Source: Ramlibacter aurantiacus (lineage in GTDB: Bacteria; Pseudomonadota; Gammaproteobacteria; Burkholderiales; Burkholderiaceae_C). From it: a stretch of 64,000 nucleotides of DNA. The notes below the pieces were generated by a model. That model was not told where the DNA came from, searched no databases, and was given only the letters and a program-made list of their open reading frames with translations. Location of the stretch: assembly GCF_016722895.1 (NCBI RefSeq), contig NZ_JAEQNA010000011.1:85606-149605 (forward strand), read 5' to 3'. Positions 30,082 to 39,994 of this stretch are shown here, piece after piece. Both the position numbers and the translations under genes were made by a program. How positions within the stretch are numbered: the stretch's first letter is position 1; each line of letters begins with the position of its first letter.

Positions 30082-30086
30082 AGAGG
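30082..30086 (+). promoter_or_regulatory. Ribosome binding site fixing the TTG start of hemC
   Basis: AGAGG lies 8 bases before TTG 30095. An in-frame GTG at 30107 is too far away and would remove the conserved SKF N-terminus. Confidence 0.55.
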
Positions 30087-30094
30087 TTCCCAAC

Positions 30095-31003
30095 TTGAGC
30101 AAATTCGTGATCGCCACGCGCGAGAGCCGCCTGGCGCTTTGGCAGGCCGGACACGTGCAATCGCTGCTGCAGGCGCGTGGCCACCCCGTCGGGCTCTTGG
30201 GCATGACCACGCGCGGTGACCAGATCCTGGACCGCAGCCTGAGCAAGGTCGGCGGCAAGGGCCTGTTCGTCAAGGAGCTGGAAGTCGCCCTCGAAGAAGG
30301 GCGCGCCGACCTGGCCGTGCATTCGCTCAAGGACGTGCCCATGGACCTGCCCGAGGGCTTCCAGCTGGCCTGCGTGCTCGAACGCGAGGACCCGCGCGAT
30401 GCGCTGGTGTCCAACCGCTTCGATCGCCTGGCCGACCTGCCCGCCGGCAGCGTGGTGGGCACCTCCAGCCTGCGCCGCGTGGTGCTGCTGAAGGCCCTGC
30501 GGCCCGACCTGCGCATCGAGCCGCTGCGCGGCAACCTCGACACCCGCTTGCGCAAGCTCGACGACGGCGCCTACGAAGCCATCGTGCTGGCCGCCGCCGG
30601 ACTCAAGCGGCTCGGCCTGGCCGGGCGCATCCGCCAGGTGTTCGAGCCGCAGGAGATGCTGCCGGCCGCGGGGCAGGGTGCACTGGGCATCGAGGTGCGG
30701 CGCGAACGTGCCGACGTGACCCGGGCACTGGCCGACCTCGCGCACCAGCCGACCTGGCTGGCGGTCGCCGCCGAGCGCGAGGTGAGTCGCGCCATGGGCG
30801 GCAGCTGCTCGATGCCACTGGCGGCGTTCGCCCGCTTCAAGCAAGCGAACGAGCTCGAACTGCACGCGGCCTGGGGTGACCCCGAGGCGGCCGACGGCGG
30901 GCTGCTGCGGGTCCAGGTGAGCGGCGAGGTGGGTGAGCTCGCACAGGCGGTCGCGCTGGGTTCGGCGGCGGCGGCCCAATTGCGGGCCGGCGGCGCCCGC
31001 TGA
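30095..31003 (+). CDS. hemC: Hydroxymethylbilane synthase (porphobilinogen deaminase)
   Basis: 302 residues. Polymerises four porphobilinogen units to hydroxymethylbilane in heme synthesis. Signatures: [13 protein letters not shown] at the N-terminus, [23 protein letters not shown], and the cofactor-attachment Cys C238 in [15 protein letters not shown] start is supported by AGAGG upstream. A -10-like TAGCAT at 30045-30050 lies in the gap to ppc. It is first gene of hemC-hemD-hemX-hemY, with hemD starting 5 bases later. Confidence 0.95.
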   Translation: MSKFVIATRESRLALWQAGHVQSLLQARGHPVGLLGMTTRGDQILDRSLSKVGGKGLFVKELEVALEEGRADLAVHSLKDVPMDLPEGFQLACVLEREDPRDALVSNRFDRLADLPAGSVVGTSSLRRVVLLKALRPDLRIEPLRGNLDTRLRKLDDGAYEAIVLAAAGLKRLGLAGRIRQVFEPQEMLPAAGQGALGIEVRRERADVTRALADLAHQPTWLAVAAEREVSRAMGGSCSMPLAAFARFKQANELELHAAWGDPEAADGGLLRVQVSGEVGELAQAVALGSAAAAQLRAGGAR

Positions 31004-31008
31004 TCGCG

Positions 31009-31770
31009 GTGGCACCTTCGGTCTGGGTCACCCGACCGGCGCGGGAGGCCTCGCGCTGGGTCGATGCGCTGCGTCGCGGCGGCATCGCGGCGCAGGCCTT
31101 TCCGCTGATCGAGATCGCACCCGCGCCCGATCCTGCGGCGCTGGCGCAGTGCCGTGCCGCCCTGGCGCAATTCGATGCGGTGATGTTCGTGAGCGCGCAC
31201 GCGGTGCAGGGCCTGCTGCCGGCACCGGGCCTGTGGCCGGCCACCGGGCCCCGCGCCTGGGCCACCGGCGCCGGCACCGCGGCGGCGCTGCGAGCGGCCG
31301 GGGTGCCCGGCGATCACATCGACGTGCCGGGTGCCGATGCACCCCAGTTCGACTCCGAAGCCCTGTGGCCGCTGGTGAGTGCCCAAGTGGCGCCGGGCGC
31401 GCAGGTGCTGGTGGTCCGGGGGGCGGATGCGCAGGGGCAGACGAGTGGCCGCCCGTGGCTGGTCGAGCAGTTGCGCCAGCGCGGGGCCGCTGTGACCGAG
31501 GTGGCCAGCTACAGCCGACGCGCGCCGGCCCTGGACACGCAGCAGCTGGCGCGGGCCGGCGATGCCGCCGCCGGCTGGTGGCTTTTCAGCAGCTCCGAGG
31601 CAGTCGCCAACCTGGTGGCCGCAGGGCCCGGCACGGACCGCGCCTCCTGGCGCGCCCTGTGCACCCATCCGCGTATCGCGCAAGCGGCCCGGTTGGCCGG
31701 CTTCGGCGAGGTGGCGCAGGTCCGGCCCACCGTGGAGGCTGTGCTCGCCTTTCTACAATCCCAGCCATGA
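31009..31770 (+). CDS. hemD: Uroporphyrinogen-III synthase
   Basis: 253 residues. Closes and inverts hydroxymethylbilane to uroporphyrinogen III. The family is poorly conserved, but SVWVTRPAREASRWVDALR at the start, FDAVMFVSAHAVQGLLP and the C-terminal RIAQAARLAGFGEVAQVRPT are recognisable. Start GTG 31009. Position between hemC and hemX confirms it. The stop overlaps the hemX start by ATGA (31767-31770). Confidence 0.85.
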   Translation: MAPSVWVTRPAREASRWVDALRRGGIAAQAFPLIEIAPAPDPAALAQCRAALAQFDAVMFVSAHAVQGLLPAPGLWPATGPRAWATGAGTAAALRAAGVPGDHIDVPGADAPQFDSEALWPLVSAQVAPGAQVLVVRGADAQGQTSGRPWLVEQLRQRGAAVTEVASYSRRAPALDTQQLARAGDAAAGWWLFSSSEAVANLVAAGPGTDRASWRALCTHPRIAQAARLAGFGEVAQVRPTVEAVLAFLQSQP

Positions 31771-32825
31771 CTGCTCCCCCTTCCGGCGCCACCGGCCCCG
31801 TGCCCCAGGCCGCCGCGACCGATGCGGCGCTGCAGCCGCAGACTGCCGGCGTGCTGGTCAGCCGACCGGTCCTTTATGCCTTGCTGGTGCTCGTCGTGCT
31901 GGCTCTCGGCGCCAGCCTGCTGCTGTGGCAGCGGCTCGGCCATATCGAACAGCAGCTGGCCCGCCAGAGCGCGGATTCCGGCGCGCAGGCGATCGAGGCC
32001 CGGGCCCTGGCGCGCGAGGCCCAGGAGCTGGCTCGCGCAACGGCGGCCCGGCAGGCGGTCAATGAAAGCCGCCTGGCCGAAGTGGCGCAGCAGCGCACGC
32101 AACTGGACGACCTGATGCAAAGCCTCTCGCGCTCGCGCGACGAGAACCTGCTGGTGGACATCGAGTCTTCCCTGCGGCTGGCCCAGCAGCAGGCGCAGCT
32201 GGCCCTCAGCCCCGAGCCGTTGCTGGCGGCGCTGCGGTCCACCGAGCAGCGCCTGGCCCGCGCCGCGCAGCCGCGGCTGGCGCGGGTGCGCACGGCCATC
32301 CAGCGTGACATCGAACGCATCAGCGCGGCCACCGTGCCGGACGTGCCGGCGCTGCTGGTGCGGCTGGACGAGCTCGCCCGCGCGGCCGACGAACTGCCCG
32401 TGGCCAATGGCGTGGGGCCTGCCTTCCAGATGCAGACCCGGCGCGAAGCTCCGGCGAGCGAGGCGCCCTGGTGGGAGCGCGCGCTGGCCGTGCTGCATGA
32501 AGAGGCACGGGCCCTGGTGCGGGTCAGCCGGATCGAAGCGCCCGAGGCGGCGCTGGTGTCGCCCGACCAGGCTTTCTTCCTGCGGGAAAACCTCAAGCTC
32601 AAGTTGCTGAACGCCCGGCTGTCGCTGCTGGCACGCCTGCCCGACCTGGCTCGCGCCGACCTGGCCAGCGCGCAGCAATCGGTGCAGCGGTACTTCAGTG
32701 CCGGCCGGCGCAGCCAGTCGATGGCGACCAGCCTGCAGCAGCTGCAGGTGCAGCTGCGCAGCGTGGAGATGCCGCGCATCGACGAGACGCTGGCCCTGCT
32801 GGACGCCACGGCGGCGGGGCGGTGA
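31767..32825 (+). CDS. hemX: HemX-like membrane protein
   Basis: 352 residues. One membrane helix (VLYALLVLVVLALGASLLLW, about 32-52) is followed by a long coiled-coil-like, Ala/Gln/Arg-rich periplasmic domain and a C-terminal helical region (FFLRENLKLKLLNARLSLLAR). It matches the HemX family often called uroporphyrin-III C-methyltransferase, though it lacks a SAM fold, so that enzymatic name is doubtful. It is translationally coupled to hemD and precedes hemY, as in many proteobacteria. Confidence 0.8.
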   Translation: MTAPPSGATGPVPQAAATDAALQPQTAGVLVSRPVLYALLVLVVLALGASLLLWQRLGHIEQQLARQSADSGAQAIEARALAREAQELARATAARQAVNESRLAEVAQQRTQLDDLMQSLSRSRDENLLVDIESSLRLAQQQAQLALSPEPLLAALRSTEQRLARAAQPRLARVRTAIQRDIERISAATVPDVPALLVRLDELARAADELPVANGVGPAFQMQTRREAPASEAPWWERALAVLHEEARALVRVSRIEAPEAALVSPDQAFFLRENLKLKLLNARLSLLARLPDLARADLASAQQSVQRYFSAGRRSQSMATSLQQLQVQLRSVEMPRIDETLALLDATAAGR

Positions 32826-32938
32826 ACATGGCTGCAGACTTCGCGTCGACTTGTAGGCGAGCGGTTCCCCGCTGCGGATGGCCTTCGCGCAACGCACAGC
32901 GCCCAGCCCAGCCACCGCGCAGCGGTAGGCCGTTCGAG

Positions 32939-33021
32939 GGCCACCGCGGAACCGGCTTCGCCGGGCCGCTGGCGGCGCCCCCCTGGGGGGGGGGCGGCCG
33001 AAGGCCGCTTCGGGGGGGAGC
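32939..33021 (+). repeat. Dispersed intergenic repeat, copy A (hemX-hemY gap)
   Basis: About 83 bases reading GGCCACCGCGGAACCGGC, then a GGGCCGCTGGCGGCGCCCC block, a run of ten G, and a GGCCGAAGGCCGCTTCGGGG palindrome. An inverted copy lies between fabG and acpP at 47624-47702. The rest of the 201-base hemX-hemY gap holds no gene. Confidence 0.8.
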
Positions 33022-33026
33022 CTAGT

Positions 33027-34280
33027 ATGCGCGCGGCCCTTTGGCTCCTGGCCCTGTTCGGCGTCGCCGTCGGCCTGGCCCTGTTCGCCGGCAACAACCA
33101 GGGCACGGTCACCTTGTTCTGGCCGCCGTGGCGCATCGACCTGTCGCTGAACCTGGTGCTGCTGCTGTTGCTGGCGGGCTTCGTGCTGCTGCATGCCGCG
33201 CTGCGTGCCTTGTCGGCCCTGTTCCACCTGCCGCGCCAGGCCCTGCGCTGGCGCAACCAGCAGAAGGAGCGAGCGCTGCACGTGATGCTGGTGGACGCCG
33301 TGGCCCATCTCACCGCCGGCCGGTTCTTGCGCGCGCGCAAGGCGGCCGAGGCGGCGCTGGTGCTGGAGGAGTCGCTCGAGGCATCGGGTGAGCGCCTGGG
33401 CCACGCCGGTCCGCTGCGTTCGCTGTTGCACCTGCTGGCCGCGGAAGCCTCGCAGTCCCTGCAGGATCGTGCCGCGCGCGAGCAGCACCTGCGTGCCGCG
33501 CTGGACCAGCCCGGCGCGCGTGACGCGGTGGCCATGTACGAGGGAACGCTGATGCGCGCGGCTCGTTGGTCCCTGGATGAGCGCGACGCCCCGGCCGCCA
33601 ACGCGTGGCTGGCCGAGCTGCCCCAGGGCGCGGCCCGCCGCACGCTGGCCTTGCGCATGAAGCTCAAGGCCGCCCGCCTGGAGCAGCAGACCGAACAGGC
33701 CCTGGAGACGGCACGGCTGCTGGCCAAGCACCGGGCGTTCTCGCCGGCGGCGGCGCACAGCATCGTCCGCGGCCTGGCCACCGACCTGCTGAACCAGGCA
33801 CATGACATGGCGCAGTTGCAGCGCGCCTGGTCGCGTCTGGAACCGGCCGAGCGGCAGATGCCCGAGTTGGCGATCCATGCGGCGCAGCGGGTCACCGCCA
33901 TGGGTGGCGAAGCCGAGCTGGCGCGTCAGTGGCTGCTACCCGTGTGGGAGGGCTACGAGAGCTTGCCCGAAGGCATCAAGCTGCGCCTGGTGAACGCGCT
34001 CGAAGAGGGCATGGAGTCCATCGATGCGGCCTGGCTGGCGCGCTTCGAGTCCGCCCAGCGCGCCAATCCTCGCGATCCGCTGCTGCAGTACCTGTCGGGC
34101 ATGGCATGCATGAAGCGCCAGCTCTGGGGCAAGGCCCAGCAGCTGTTGACGCAAGCGGCCTTGGGCCTTCGCGACGCGCAGATGCACCGCAAGGCCTGGC
34201 GCGCCCTGGCGGCCCTGGCCGAGGACCGTGGGGACACCTTGACCGCGGCGCAGGCCTGGAAGCGGGCCGCGAGCGAGTAG
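33027..34280 (+). CDS. hemY: HemY-like heme biosynthesis membrane protein
   Basis: 417 residues. Two N-terminal membrane helices (MRAALWLLALFGVAVGLALF and LSLNLVLLLLLAGFVLLHAA) are followed by a cytoplasmic TPR-like helical domain with Ala-rich repeats (AALVLEESLEASGE, ARLLAKHRAFSPAAAHS, WGKAQQLLTQAALGLRDAQM). HemY of this proteobacterial type is not the oxidase of the same name. It is thought to assist late protoporphyrin steps. It ends at a bidirectional terminator shared with rne. Confidence 0.85.
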   Translation: MRAALWLLALFGVAVGLALFAGNNQGTVTLFWPPWRIDLSLNLVLLLLLAGFVLLHAALRALSALFHLPRQALRWRNQQKERALHVMLVDAVAHLTAGRFLRARKAAEAALVLEESLEASGERLGHAGPLRSLLHLLAAEASQSLQDRAAREQHLRAALDQPGARDAVAMYEGTLMRAARWSLDERDAPAANAWLAELPQGAARRTLALRMKLKAARLEQQTEQALETARLLAKHRAFSPAAAHSIVRGLATDLLNQAHDMAQLQRAWSRLEPAERQMPELAIHAAQRVTAMGGEAELARQWLLPVWEGYESLPEGIKLRLVNALEEGMESIDAAWLARFESAQRANPRDPLLQYLSGMACMKRQLWGKAQQLLTQAALGLRDAQMHRKAWRALAALAEDRGDTLTAAQAWKRAASE

Positions 34281-34350
34281 ACGCCGAGCCGCGCGGCGGG
34301 CGGACCCGCCCGCCCGTTCGCGTCGAGGCTTCGAGCCCCGATGCCATGAA

Positions 34351-34376
34351 AAAAGGACGCCCTCCGGCGTCCTTTT
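34351..34376. terminator. Bidirectional terminator between hemY and rne
   Basis: Stem GGACGCC (34355-34361) and GGCGTCC (34366-34372) with a CTCC loop, flanked by AAAA on the left and TTTT on the right. It can therefore stop transcription of both convergent genes. Confidence 0.85.
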
Positions 34377-34429
34377 GCTTTGGCCCGCCCCCCGGCGCGG
34401 AGCGTCGGGCGGGAGGGTTGGCCGCTCGC

Positions 34430-37400
34430 TCAGAGCGTGTTGCCGGGGTCGGACGGCAGCTGCATCTTGCCCAGGTCGCGGCGTGTCTCGACCAGCACCA
34501 GCGGACCTTCTTCGATCACCAGCGGCGCGGGCCGCTCGCGCGGTACCCGGGGCGGCTGCGGTTCGGACGCAATGGCTGCCTGCACGGCGGCGACCTTTTG
34601 CGCGTCCGAGTTCACCCACTGCAGGCCGGAGCCTTCGGCGATCTGCTGCAACTCGGAGATCGGCAGCTCGAAGGCCTGCACCCTGGGTAGTTGAGTGCCC
34701 GTCGGTTGCGTGGGTGCGGCTGCCGGCGCCGCGGGGCTGGCTGCCAGGTCCTGCACCGGCGCCGGCGTGGCCGCTGCCTGGGCCGTGTCGTCCTCGGACA
34801 CGAAGCCGGTGGCGTAGCGAGGGCGGGCGGGTTCGATCTCGACCACGATCTCGCCGGGCGCTGCCACGGGCTGATCGCTCTCCTCGCGCTGCGGACGCTC
34901 GCCGCGTTCCCCACGCTCGCGGCGCTCACGGCCATACCGGTCGCGGGACCGGCGATCGCGCCGGGGCTCGGCGGCATCGGCGGTGGTGCCGGCGGTCAGG
35001 TCCTGTTCGGCCGCGGCTTCCTGCCCGGGCTGGACCAGTTCGATGTCCGCGTGGGTGATGGTGGTGCTGTCGTCCGCCGGCAGGGGCTGGGCCTCGACGG
35101 CTTCCGCAGGGCGAGCTTCGCGGTTGCGATCCCGACGGCCTTCGCCCCGCTCGCGCCGACCTTCACCACGCTCGCGACGGCCTTCGGCTTGCTCGGGCGC
35201 CGGCGGCGCGTTCTCGGGTGAGAAGGCAAGGGCGTCTGCGGCGGGCAAGGCCTTGGCTTCGCGGTCCTCGCGCGGGTCGCGGCTCTCGCGCTCCTCGCGG
35301 TCCTCGCGGTCCTCGCGCGGCTCACGGGCCTCGCGCGGTTCGCGCGGCTGCCGCGGCGGCCGCGGTTCACGAACTTCGGCGCCAGCGGTCAGCTCGCGTG
35401 CCTCACGCGGCTCACGGCCTTCGCGGCCTTCGCGCGGTTCACGGGCCTCGCGTGGCTCACGGCCTTCGCGAGCTTCACGGGCCTCGCGTGGCTCACGGCC
35501 TTCGCGTGGTTCACGGCCTTCGCGTGGTTCACGGGCATCGCGCGGTTCACGGCCCTCGCGAGCTTCACGGGCCTCGCGCGGTTCACGGGCCTCGCGTGGC
35601 TCACGGCCTTCGCGAGCTTCACGGGCCTCGCGCGGTTCACGGCCTTCGCGAGCTTCACGGGCCTCGCGCGGTTCACGGCCTTCGCGAGCTTCACGGGCCT
35701 CGCGCGGTTCACGGCCTTCGCGTGGCTCGCGTGCTTCGCGCGGCTCACGGTTGTCGCGGCCGCGGCCGTCGCGCGGTTCGCGGCTCTCACGATCACCCCG
35801 GCCGCCGCGTCCGCGTCCCTCGCGTGCTTCGCGCGGTGCGCCGGCCGCCTCGGCCGTTTCACCGGCCGGCGTGGTGCGAGCCTCGCCGGTGCGGCCTTCG
35901 CCGGTGCGGCCTTCGCGGCCTTCGCCGCCCCGCCCACGGCCACGGCCACGGCCGCGGCCTTCGCCGCGGTCAGGTCGCTCGGCCTTCTCCGCCCGGTCCG
36001 AGCCGGCGGGCGCGGCCGGTGCGACGGGCTGCGCGGGCGCCGGCGCGTTGACGCCGAAAAGGGCCTTGAGCCAGCCCATGAAGCCGTGCTCGGCCGGCGG
36101 CGCAGCCGCGGGGGTGCGGGCGCGCATCGGCGCTGCGGCCGGTTGTGCGGGCGCGGCCTTCACCGGCTCGGGCTTGGGCGGGGCGATGGGGGCGGGCGCG
36201 TCGGGCAGCACGCCCTTGATGACGGGTTCCTGCCGGTTGGTGCGCTCCTGCGAGCGGCGGGTGACGGTGGTGGGATCTTCGATCTCGACGGCCATGTGGT
36301 AGCTGGCCGCGAGGCTGTCGAGCCGGGGGTCGTCGTGCTTGAGTCGCTCGAGCTTGTAGTGCGGCGTGTCCAGCGACTTGTTGGGGATCATGATCACGCT
36401 GATGCGCTGCTTCAGCTCGATCTTGGCGATCTCGGTGCGCTTCTCGTTGAGCAGGAACGAGGCGACTTCGACCGGCACCTGCACGTGCACGGCGGCGGTG
36501 CTGTCCTTCATGGACTCTTCCTGGATGATCCGCAGGATCTGAAGGGCCGAGCTTTCGGTGTCGCGGATGTGGCCGTGGCCACCGCAGCGGGGGCACGGAA
36601 TGGAGGCGCCTTCGGACAGGGCAGGGCGCAGCCGCTGGCGGCTCATCTCCATGAGGCCGAACTTGCTGATGGTGCCGAACTGCACGCGCGCGCGGTCCTG
36701 GCGCAGCGCGTCGCGCAGGCGGTTCTCGACCTCGCGGCGGTTCTTCGACTCCTCCATGTCGATGAAGTCGATGACGATCAGCCCACCCAGGTCGCGCAGC
36801 CGCATCTGGCGCGCCACTTCGTCGGCGGCCTCCAGGTTGGTGCGGGTGGCGGTTTCCTCGATGTCGCCGCCCTTGATGGCGCGAGCCGAGTTGACGTCGA
36901 TGGAGACCAACGCCTCGGTGTGGTCGATCACGACCACGCCGCCCGAGGGGAGCTTGACCTCGCGGGCGTAGGCGGACTCGATCTGGTGCTCGATCTGGAA
37001 CCGGCTGAACAGCGGCGCGTCGTCACGGTAGCGCTTGACCTTGGTCGCATGCTCCGGCATCACGTGGGCCATGAACTGCTGGGCCTGCTCGTAGATGTCG
37101 TCCGTGTCGATCAGGATGTCGCCGACGTCCTGGTTGAAGTAGTCACGGATGGCGCGGATGACGAGCGAGGACTCCTGGTAGATCAGGAAGGCGCCCTTGC
37201 CGCCCTTGGCGGCGCCGTCGATGGCGTTCCAGAGTTTGAGCAGGTAGTTGAGGTCCCACTGGAGCTCGGGTGCGCTGCGGCCGATGCCGGCGGTGCGCGC
37301 GATGATGGACATGCCGTTGGGATACTCGAGCTGGTCCATCGCCTCCTTGAGCTCGGCCCGGTCGTCCCCTTCGATGCGCCGGCTCACGCCGCCGCCGCGC

Positions 37401-37801
37401 GGGTTGTTGGGCATGAGCACGACGTAACGGCCGGCCAGCGAGATGAAGGTGGTGAGCGCGGCGCCCTTGTTGCCGCGCTCTTCCTTCTCGACCTGCACCA
37501 GCAGTTCCTGGCCTTCGCGGATCACGTCGCTGATGCGGGCCTGCGAGACCGGGCCCGAGCCCGACTGGAAGAACTGCTTGGAGATTTCCTTGAAGGGCAG
37601 GAAGCCGTGACGGTCTTCCCCGTAGTCGACGAAGCAGGCTTCGAGGCTGGGCTCGACCCGCGTCACCACGGCCTTGTAGATGTTGCCCTTGCGCTGTTCG
37701 CGCCCTTCGATCTCGATTTCGTAGTCGAGGAGCTTCTGTCCGTCGACGATGGCCAGCCGGCGCTCTTCGGCCTGCGTGGCATTGATCAGCATACGCTTCA
37801 T
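34430..37801 (-). CDS. rne: Ribonuclease E
   Basis: 1123 residues. The central endonuclease of RNA decay and rRNA/tRNA processing. The catalytic half is complete: S1 domain about 35-120, catalytic Asp D302 ([12 protein letters not shown]) and D345 (VIDFIDME), and the Zn-link Cys C403 and C406 in CPRCGG. From about residue 560 the protein is a disordered, Pro/Ala- then Arg/Glu-rich scaffold. Residues of about 671-801 are tandem [16 protein letters not shown] units. A conserved C-terminal segment ([20 protein letters not shown]) follows. Start ATG 37801 has AGAGGTGA upstream. A leader of more than 500 bases separates it from rluC. Confidence 0.95.
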   Translation of the reverse strand: MKRMLINATQAEERRLAIVDGQKLLDYEIEIEGREQRKGNIYKAVVTRVEPSLEACFVDYGEDRHGFLPFKEISKQFFQSGSGPVSQARISDVIREGQELLVQVEKEERGNKGAALTTFISLAGRYVVLMPNNPRGGGVSRRIEGDDRAELKEAMDQLEYPNGMSIIARTAGIGRSAPELQWDLNYLLKLWNAIDGAAKGGKGAFLIYQESSLVIRAIRDYFNQDVGDILIDTDDIYEQAQQFMAHVMPEHATKVKRYRDDAPLFSRFQIEHQIESAYAREVKLPSGGVVVIDHTEALVSIDVNSARAIKGGDIEETATRTNLEAADEVARQMRLRDLGGLIVIDFIDMEESKNRREVENRLRDALRQDRARVQFGTISKFGLMEMSRQRLRPALSEGASIPCPRCGGHGHIRDTESSALQILRIIQEESMKDSTAAVHVQVPVEVASFLLNEKRTEIAKIELKQRISVIMIPNKSLDTPHYKLERLKHDDPRLDSLAASYHMAVEIEDPTTVTRRSQERTNRQEPVIKGVLPDAPAPIAPPKPEPVKAAPAQPAAAPMRARTPAAAPPAEHGFMGWLKALFGVNAPAPAQPVAPAAPAGSDRAEKAERPDRGEGRGRGRGRGRGGEGREGRTGEGRTGEARTTPAGETAEAAGAPREAREGRGRGGRGDRESREPRDGRGRDNREPREAREPREGREPREAREAREGREPREAREAREGREPREAREAREGREPREAREPREAREAREGREPRDAREPREGREPREGREPREAREAREGREPREAREPREGREGREPREARELTAGAEVREPRPPRQPREPREAREPREDREDREERESRDPREDREAKALPAADALAFSPENAPPAPEQAEGRRERGEGRRERGEGRRDRNREARPAEAVEAQPLPADDSTTITHADIELVQPGQEAAAEQDLTAGTTADAAEPRRDRRSRDRYGRERRERGERGERPQREESDQPVAAPGEIVVEIEPARPRYATGFVSEDDTAQAAATPAPVQDLAASPAAPAAAPTQPTGTQLPRVQAFELPISELQQIAEGSGLQWVNSDAQKVAAVQAAIASEPQPPRVPRERPAPLVIEEGPLVLVETRRDLGKMQLPSDPGNTL
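35400..35790 (-). repeat. Tandem 36-base coding repeats in the RNase E tail
   Basis: Several near-identical 36-base units encode [12 protein letters not shown], with shorter and longer variants of the same six-residue blocks around them. The bias is strong enough to keep all frames open across several hundred bases on the opposite strand. The number of units probably varies between strains through slippage. Confidence 0.85.
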
Positions 37802-38329
37802 CGCGTCACCTCTTGGTTGTCTAACACCGAACGATCCGGCGCCTGGGGCGCTGGATCCACGATGCCGGGCTCGGCTCCGAAGCGAAGGGAATTGCCTAGG
37901 TGGCTGTGCCGGCCGAGCGCAATGTCGGTCGGCATGGCCGGGGCGCATGGATGGGTGCGAGGAGCTGGCGGCCGGGTGGGCGCCCCTGGTGAACGGCCGC
38001 CGGTGCGGCGCCTGGGGTATCGGCGCGCGTGGACGGGGCCGGGGATGGCACGCCGCTGGCCGGGCTCAGCAGCCTCGGCCACATCACTTGCAGCATCGCC
38101 ATCAACACAGGTGTTCTCGCTTCAATCCGCCTGGAAGCGGCAGGGCTGCCAGGCTTGTATTCCGTATCGGTGCTTCGAAGTCTCGCTGCGCTGTCGCTGC
38201 GGCGGGCCATCACGAGCATTCGGCTGGTGACTCTCCCGCCGGACAACGCCAGGGGCATCGACCTCTGGCGAGCCGCTCTGGTCAGTGGAATAAACTCCGA
38301 GAAAAATCAACCAGTTACGCGGTGCGCCA
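37802..38329 (-). promoter_or_regulatory. Long rne leader / rne-rluC divergent intergenic region
   Basis: 528 bases with no convincing gene separate rne and rluC. On the minus strand it would be the rne leader. It contains a strong hairpin close to the rne start (separate entry) and a TATAAT box just inside the rluC coding region. In enterics the rne leader mediates autoregulation by RNase E; a similar role here is inference. Confidence 0.5.
37833..37857 (-). promoter_or_regulatory. Hairpin in rne leader
   Basis: GATCCGGCGCC (37833-37843) and GGCGCTGGATC (37847-37857) form an 11-pair stem with one G-U pair and a 3-base loop. It lies 31 to 56 bases upstream of the rne start, just before the Shine-Dalgarno sequence. 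Confidence 0.55.
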
Positions 38330-39340
38330 GTGAAACTGATTATAGGGGGCACCGAAGGGGCCGGACCCACGCAGGTCCGGCACCTGCAGGTCGACGAAGA
38401 ATCCGCCGGGCAACGGCTGGACAACTTCCTCATCCGGCATCTCAAGGGGGTGCCCAAGACCCATGTGTACCGGATCATCCGCAGCGGCGAGGTGCGGGTG
38501 AACCGCGCGCGTGCCGCGGCCGACACCCGGGTCGCCGGCGGCGACGTGGTGCGCGTGCCTCCCGTGCGCGTGGCCGAACGTCCATCGATCGACACCGACC
38601 GCCCTGCCCCGGCCCGCGAGTTCCCGCTGCTGTTCGAGGACGAGCACCTGCTGGCCCTGGACAAGCCGGCCGGGGTGGCCGTGCACGGTGGCAGCGGCGT
38701 GAGCTTCGGGGTGATCGAGCAGCTGCGGCGCGCCCGGCCGCAGGCGAAGTTCCTGGAGCTGGTGCACCGCATCGACCGCGAGACTTCGGGCATCCTGCTG
38801 GTGGCCAAACGCCGCTCGGCGCTGGTGCGGCTGCAGGACCAGTTCCGCGAACGCGAGACCGGCAAGACCTACCTCGCCCTGGTGCGCGGCGCCTGGCCGG
38901 CACGGCGCAAGGTGATCGACCTGCCGCTGCACAAATACCTGCAGGCCGACGGCGAGCGCCGGGTTCGCGTGGTGGCCGCCGACGATCCCGATGGCATGCG
39001 GGCCATCACGCTGGTGAAAGTACAGCGCGAGCTGCCGCTGGTGCTGCAGCCGGGACGGGCCAGCCTGCTAGAAGTCACCATCCGGACCGGCCGCACCCAC
39101 CAGATCCGGGTGCACCTGGCGTCGCAGGAGCATCCGATCCTGGGCGACGACAAGTACGGCGATTTCGAGTTGAACAAGGCGCTGCAGCGCCACGGTCTGC
39201 GTCGGATGTTCCTGCATGCGTGGCGGTTACAGTTCGACCACCCCGCGAGCGCCGAACGGATCGAGTTGCTCGCGCCCCTCGCGCCCGAGCTTCAGTCTTT
39301 CGTCGAGTCCCAGTCCGTCCATGCGACCCCGCGCGTTTGA
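38330..39340 (+). CDS. rluC: 23S rRNA pseudouridine synthase RluC
   Basis: 336 residues. An S4 RNA-binding domain (about 18-80, SAGQRLDNFLIRHL) is followed by the RluA-family catalytic domain with the nucleophilic Asp in LVHRIDRETSG, the KTYLALVRG strand and GRTHQIRVHLA near the C-terminus. It makes pseudouridines in 23S rRNA; RluC is the usual gene divergent from rne. Start GTG 38330 gives an N-terminus a little longer than usual, and no strong Shine-Dalgarno decides it. It overlaps the HAD gene by 20 bases. Confidence 0.9.
   Translation: MKLIIGGTEGAGPTQVRHLQVDEESAGQRLDNFLIRHLKGVPKTHVYRIIRSGEVRVNRARAAADTRVAGGDVVRVPPVRVAERPSIDTDRPAPAREFPLLFEDEHLLALDKPAGVAVHGGSGVSFGVIEQLRRARPQAKFLELVHRIDRETSGILLVAKRRSALVRLQDQFRERETGKTYLALVRGAWPARRKVIDLPLHKYLQADGERRVRVVAADDPDGMRAITLVKVQRELPLVLQPGRASLLEVTIRTGRTHQIRVHLASQEHPILGDDKYGDFELNKALQRHGLRRMFLHAWRLQFDHPASAERIELLAPLAPELQSFVESQSVHATPRV
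38339..38344 (-). promoter_or_regulatory. Possible -10 box for rne
   Basis: A perfect TATAAT is read on the minus strand inside the start of rluC. No good -35 hexamer is found 16-18 bases upstream, so the call is weak. If used, the rne leader would be about 530 bases. Confidence 0.3.
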
Positions 39341-39980
39341 CCTGATCGCCTTCGATTGGGATGGCACCCTGTTCGATTCCACCGCCATCATCGTTCGCTG
39401 CATCCAGCGAGCCGTGGTGGACGTCGGCGGGGCCATGCCCACCGACCAGGCGGCTGCCTATGTGATCGGCATGAGCCTGGCCGAGGCACTGGCCCATGCC
39501 GCGCCCGACGTCGACCCGGCGCTCTACCCCCGGTTGGGCGCGCGCTATCGCCATCACTACGCCGCGCACCAGAACGATCTCAGCCTTTTCGCCGGCGTGC
39601 TGCCGCTGCTCCATGAGCTGCGCGCGCGCCACCACTGGCTGGCGGTTGCCACCGGCAAGTCGCGCCGCGGCTTGGACGAGGCCCTGCATACGGCCGAGTT
39701 GCACGGCGTGTTCGACGGCTCGCGCACGGCCGACGAGACGGCGGGCAAGCCTCATCCGCGCATGCTGCTCGAGCTGATGGAGGAGTTCGGCGTTGCCCCG
39801 GAGCGCACGCTGATGATCGGAGACACCACGCATGACCTGCAGATGGCTCGCAACGCCGGCTGCGCCAGCGTGGGCGTGGGCTGGGGCGCGCACGAGATCG
39901 ACGAATTTCATGCGCTGGGCGCCGTGCAGGTGGTGCACTCGGTGCGCGAGCTGCACGACTGGCTGCTCGCCAACGCCTGA
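39321..39980 (+). CDS. HAD-IA family phosphatase
   Basis: 219 residues. All four HAD motifs are visible: FDWDGTLFDS with nucleophile and acid/base Asp, a Thr in VATGKSRRG (motif II), Lys in AGKPHP (motif III), and IGDTTHDLQMA (motif IV). The helical cap between motifs I and II is the type of phosphoglycolate phosphatase relatives. It probably hydrolyses a small phosphate ester; the substrate is open. ATG 39321 lies inside the end of rluC, so the two are translationally linked. Confidence 0.85.
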   Translation: MRPRAFDLIAFDWDGTLFDSTAIIVRCIQRAVVDVGGAMPTDQAAAYVIGMSLAEALAHAAPDVDPALYPRLGARYRHHYAAHQNDLSLFAGVLPLLHELRARHHWLAVATGKSRRGLDEALHTAELHGVFDGSRTADETAGKPHPRMLLELMEEFGVAPERTLMIGDTTHDLQMARNAGCASVGVGWGAHEIDEFHALGAVQVVHSVRELHDWLLANA

Positions 39981-39986
39981 AGGAGG
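39981..39986 (+). promoter_or_regulatory. Ribosome binding site that decides the Rieske-protein start
   Basis: A perfect AGGAGG lies 8 bases before GTG 39995 but only 2 bases before TTG 39989. The GTG is therefore the likely start. Confidence 0.7.
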
Positions 39987-39994
39987 CCTTGTCC

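Noticed and set aside
28100..30094. Plus-strand extension upstream of hemC over ppc
   Set aside because: Antisense to ppc; hemC homology begins at TTG 30095 with its own ribosome binding site.
34983..36302. Long plus-strand frame of Ser/Arg repeats opposite rne
   Set aside because: Mirror image of the RNase E tail repeats; the true coding strand has conserved domains.
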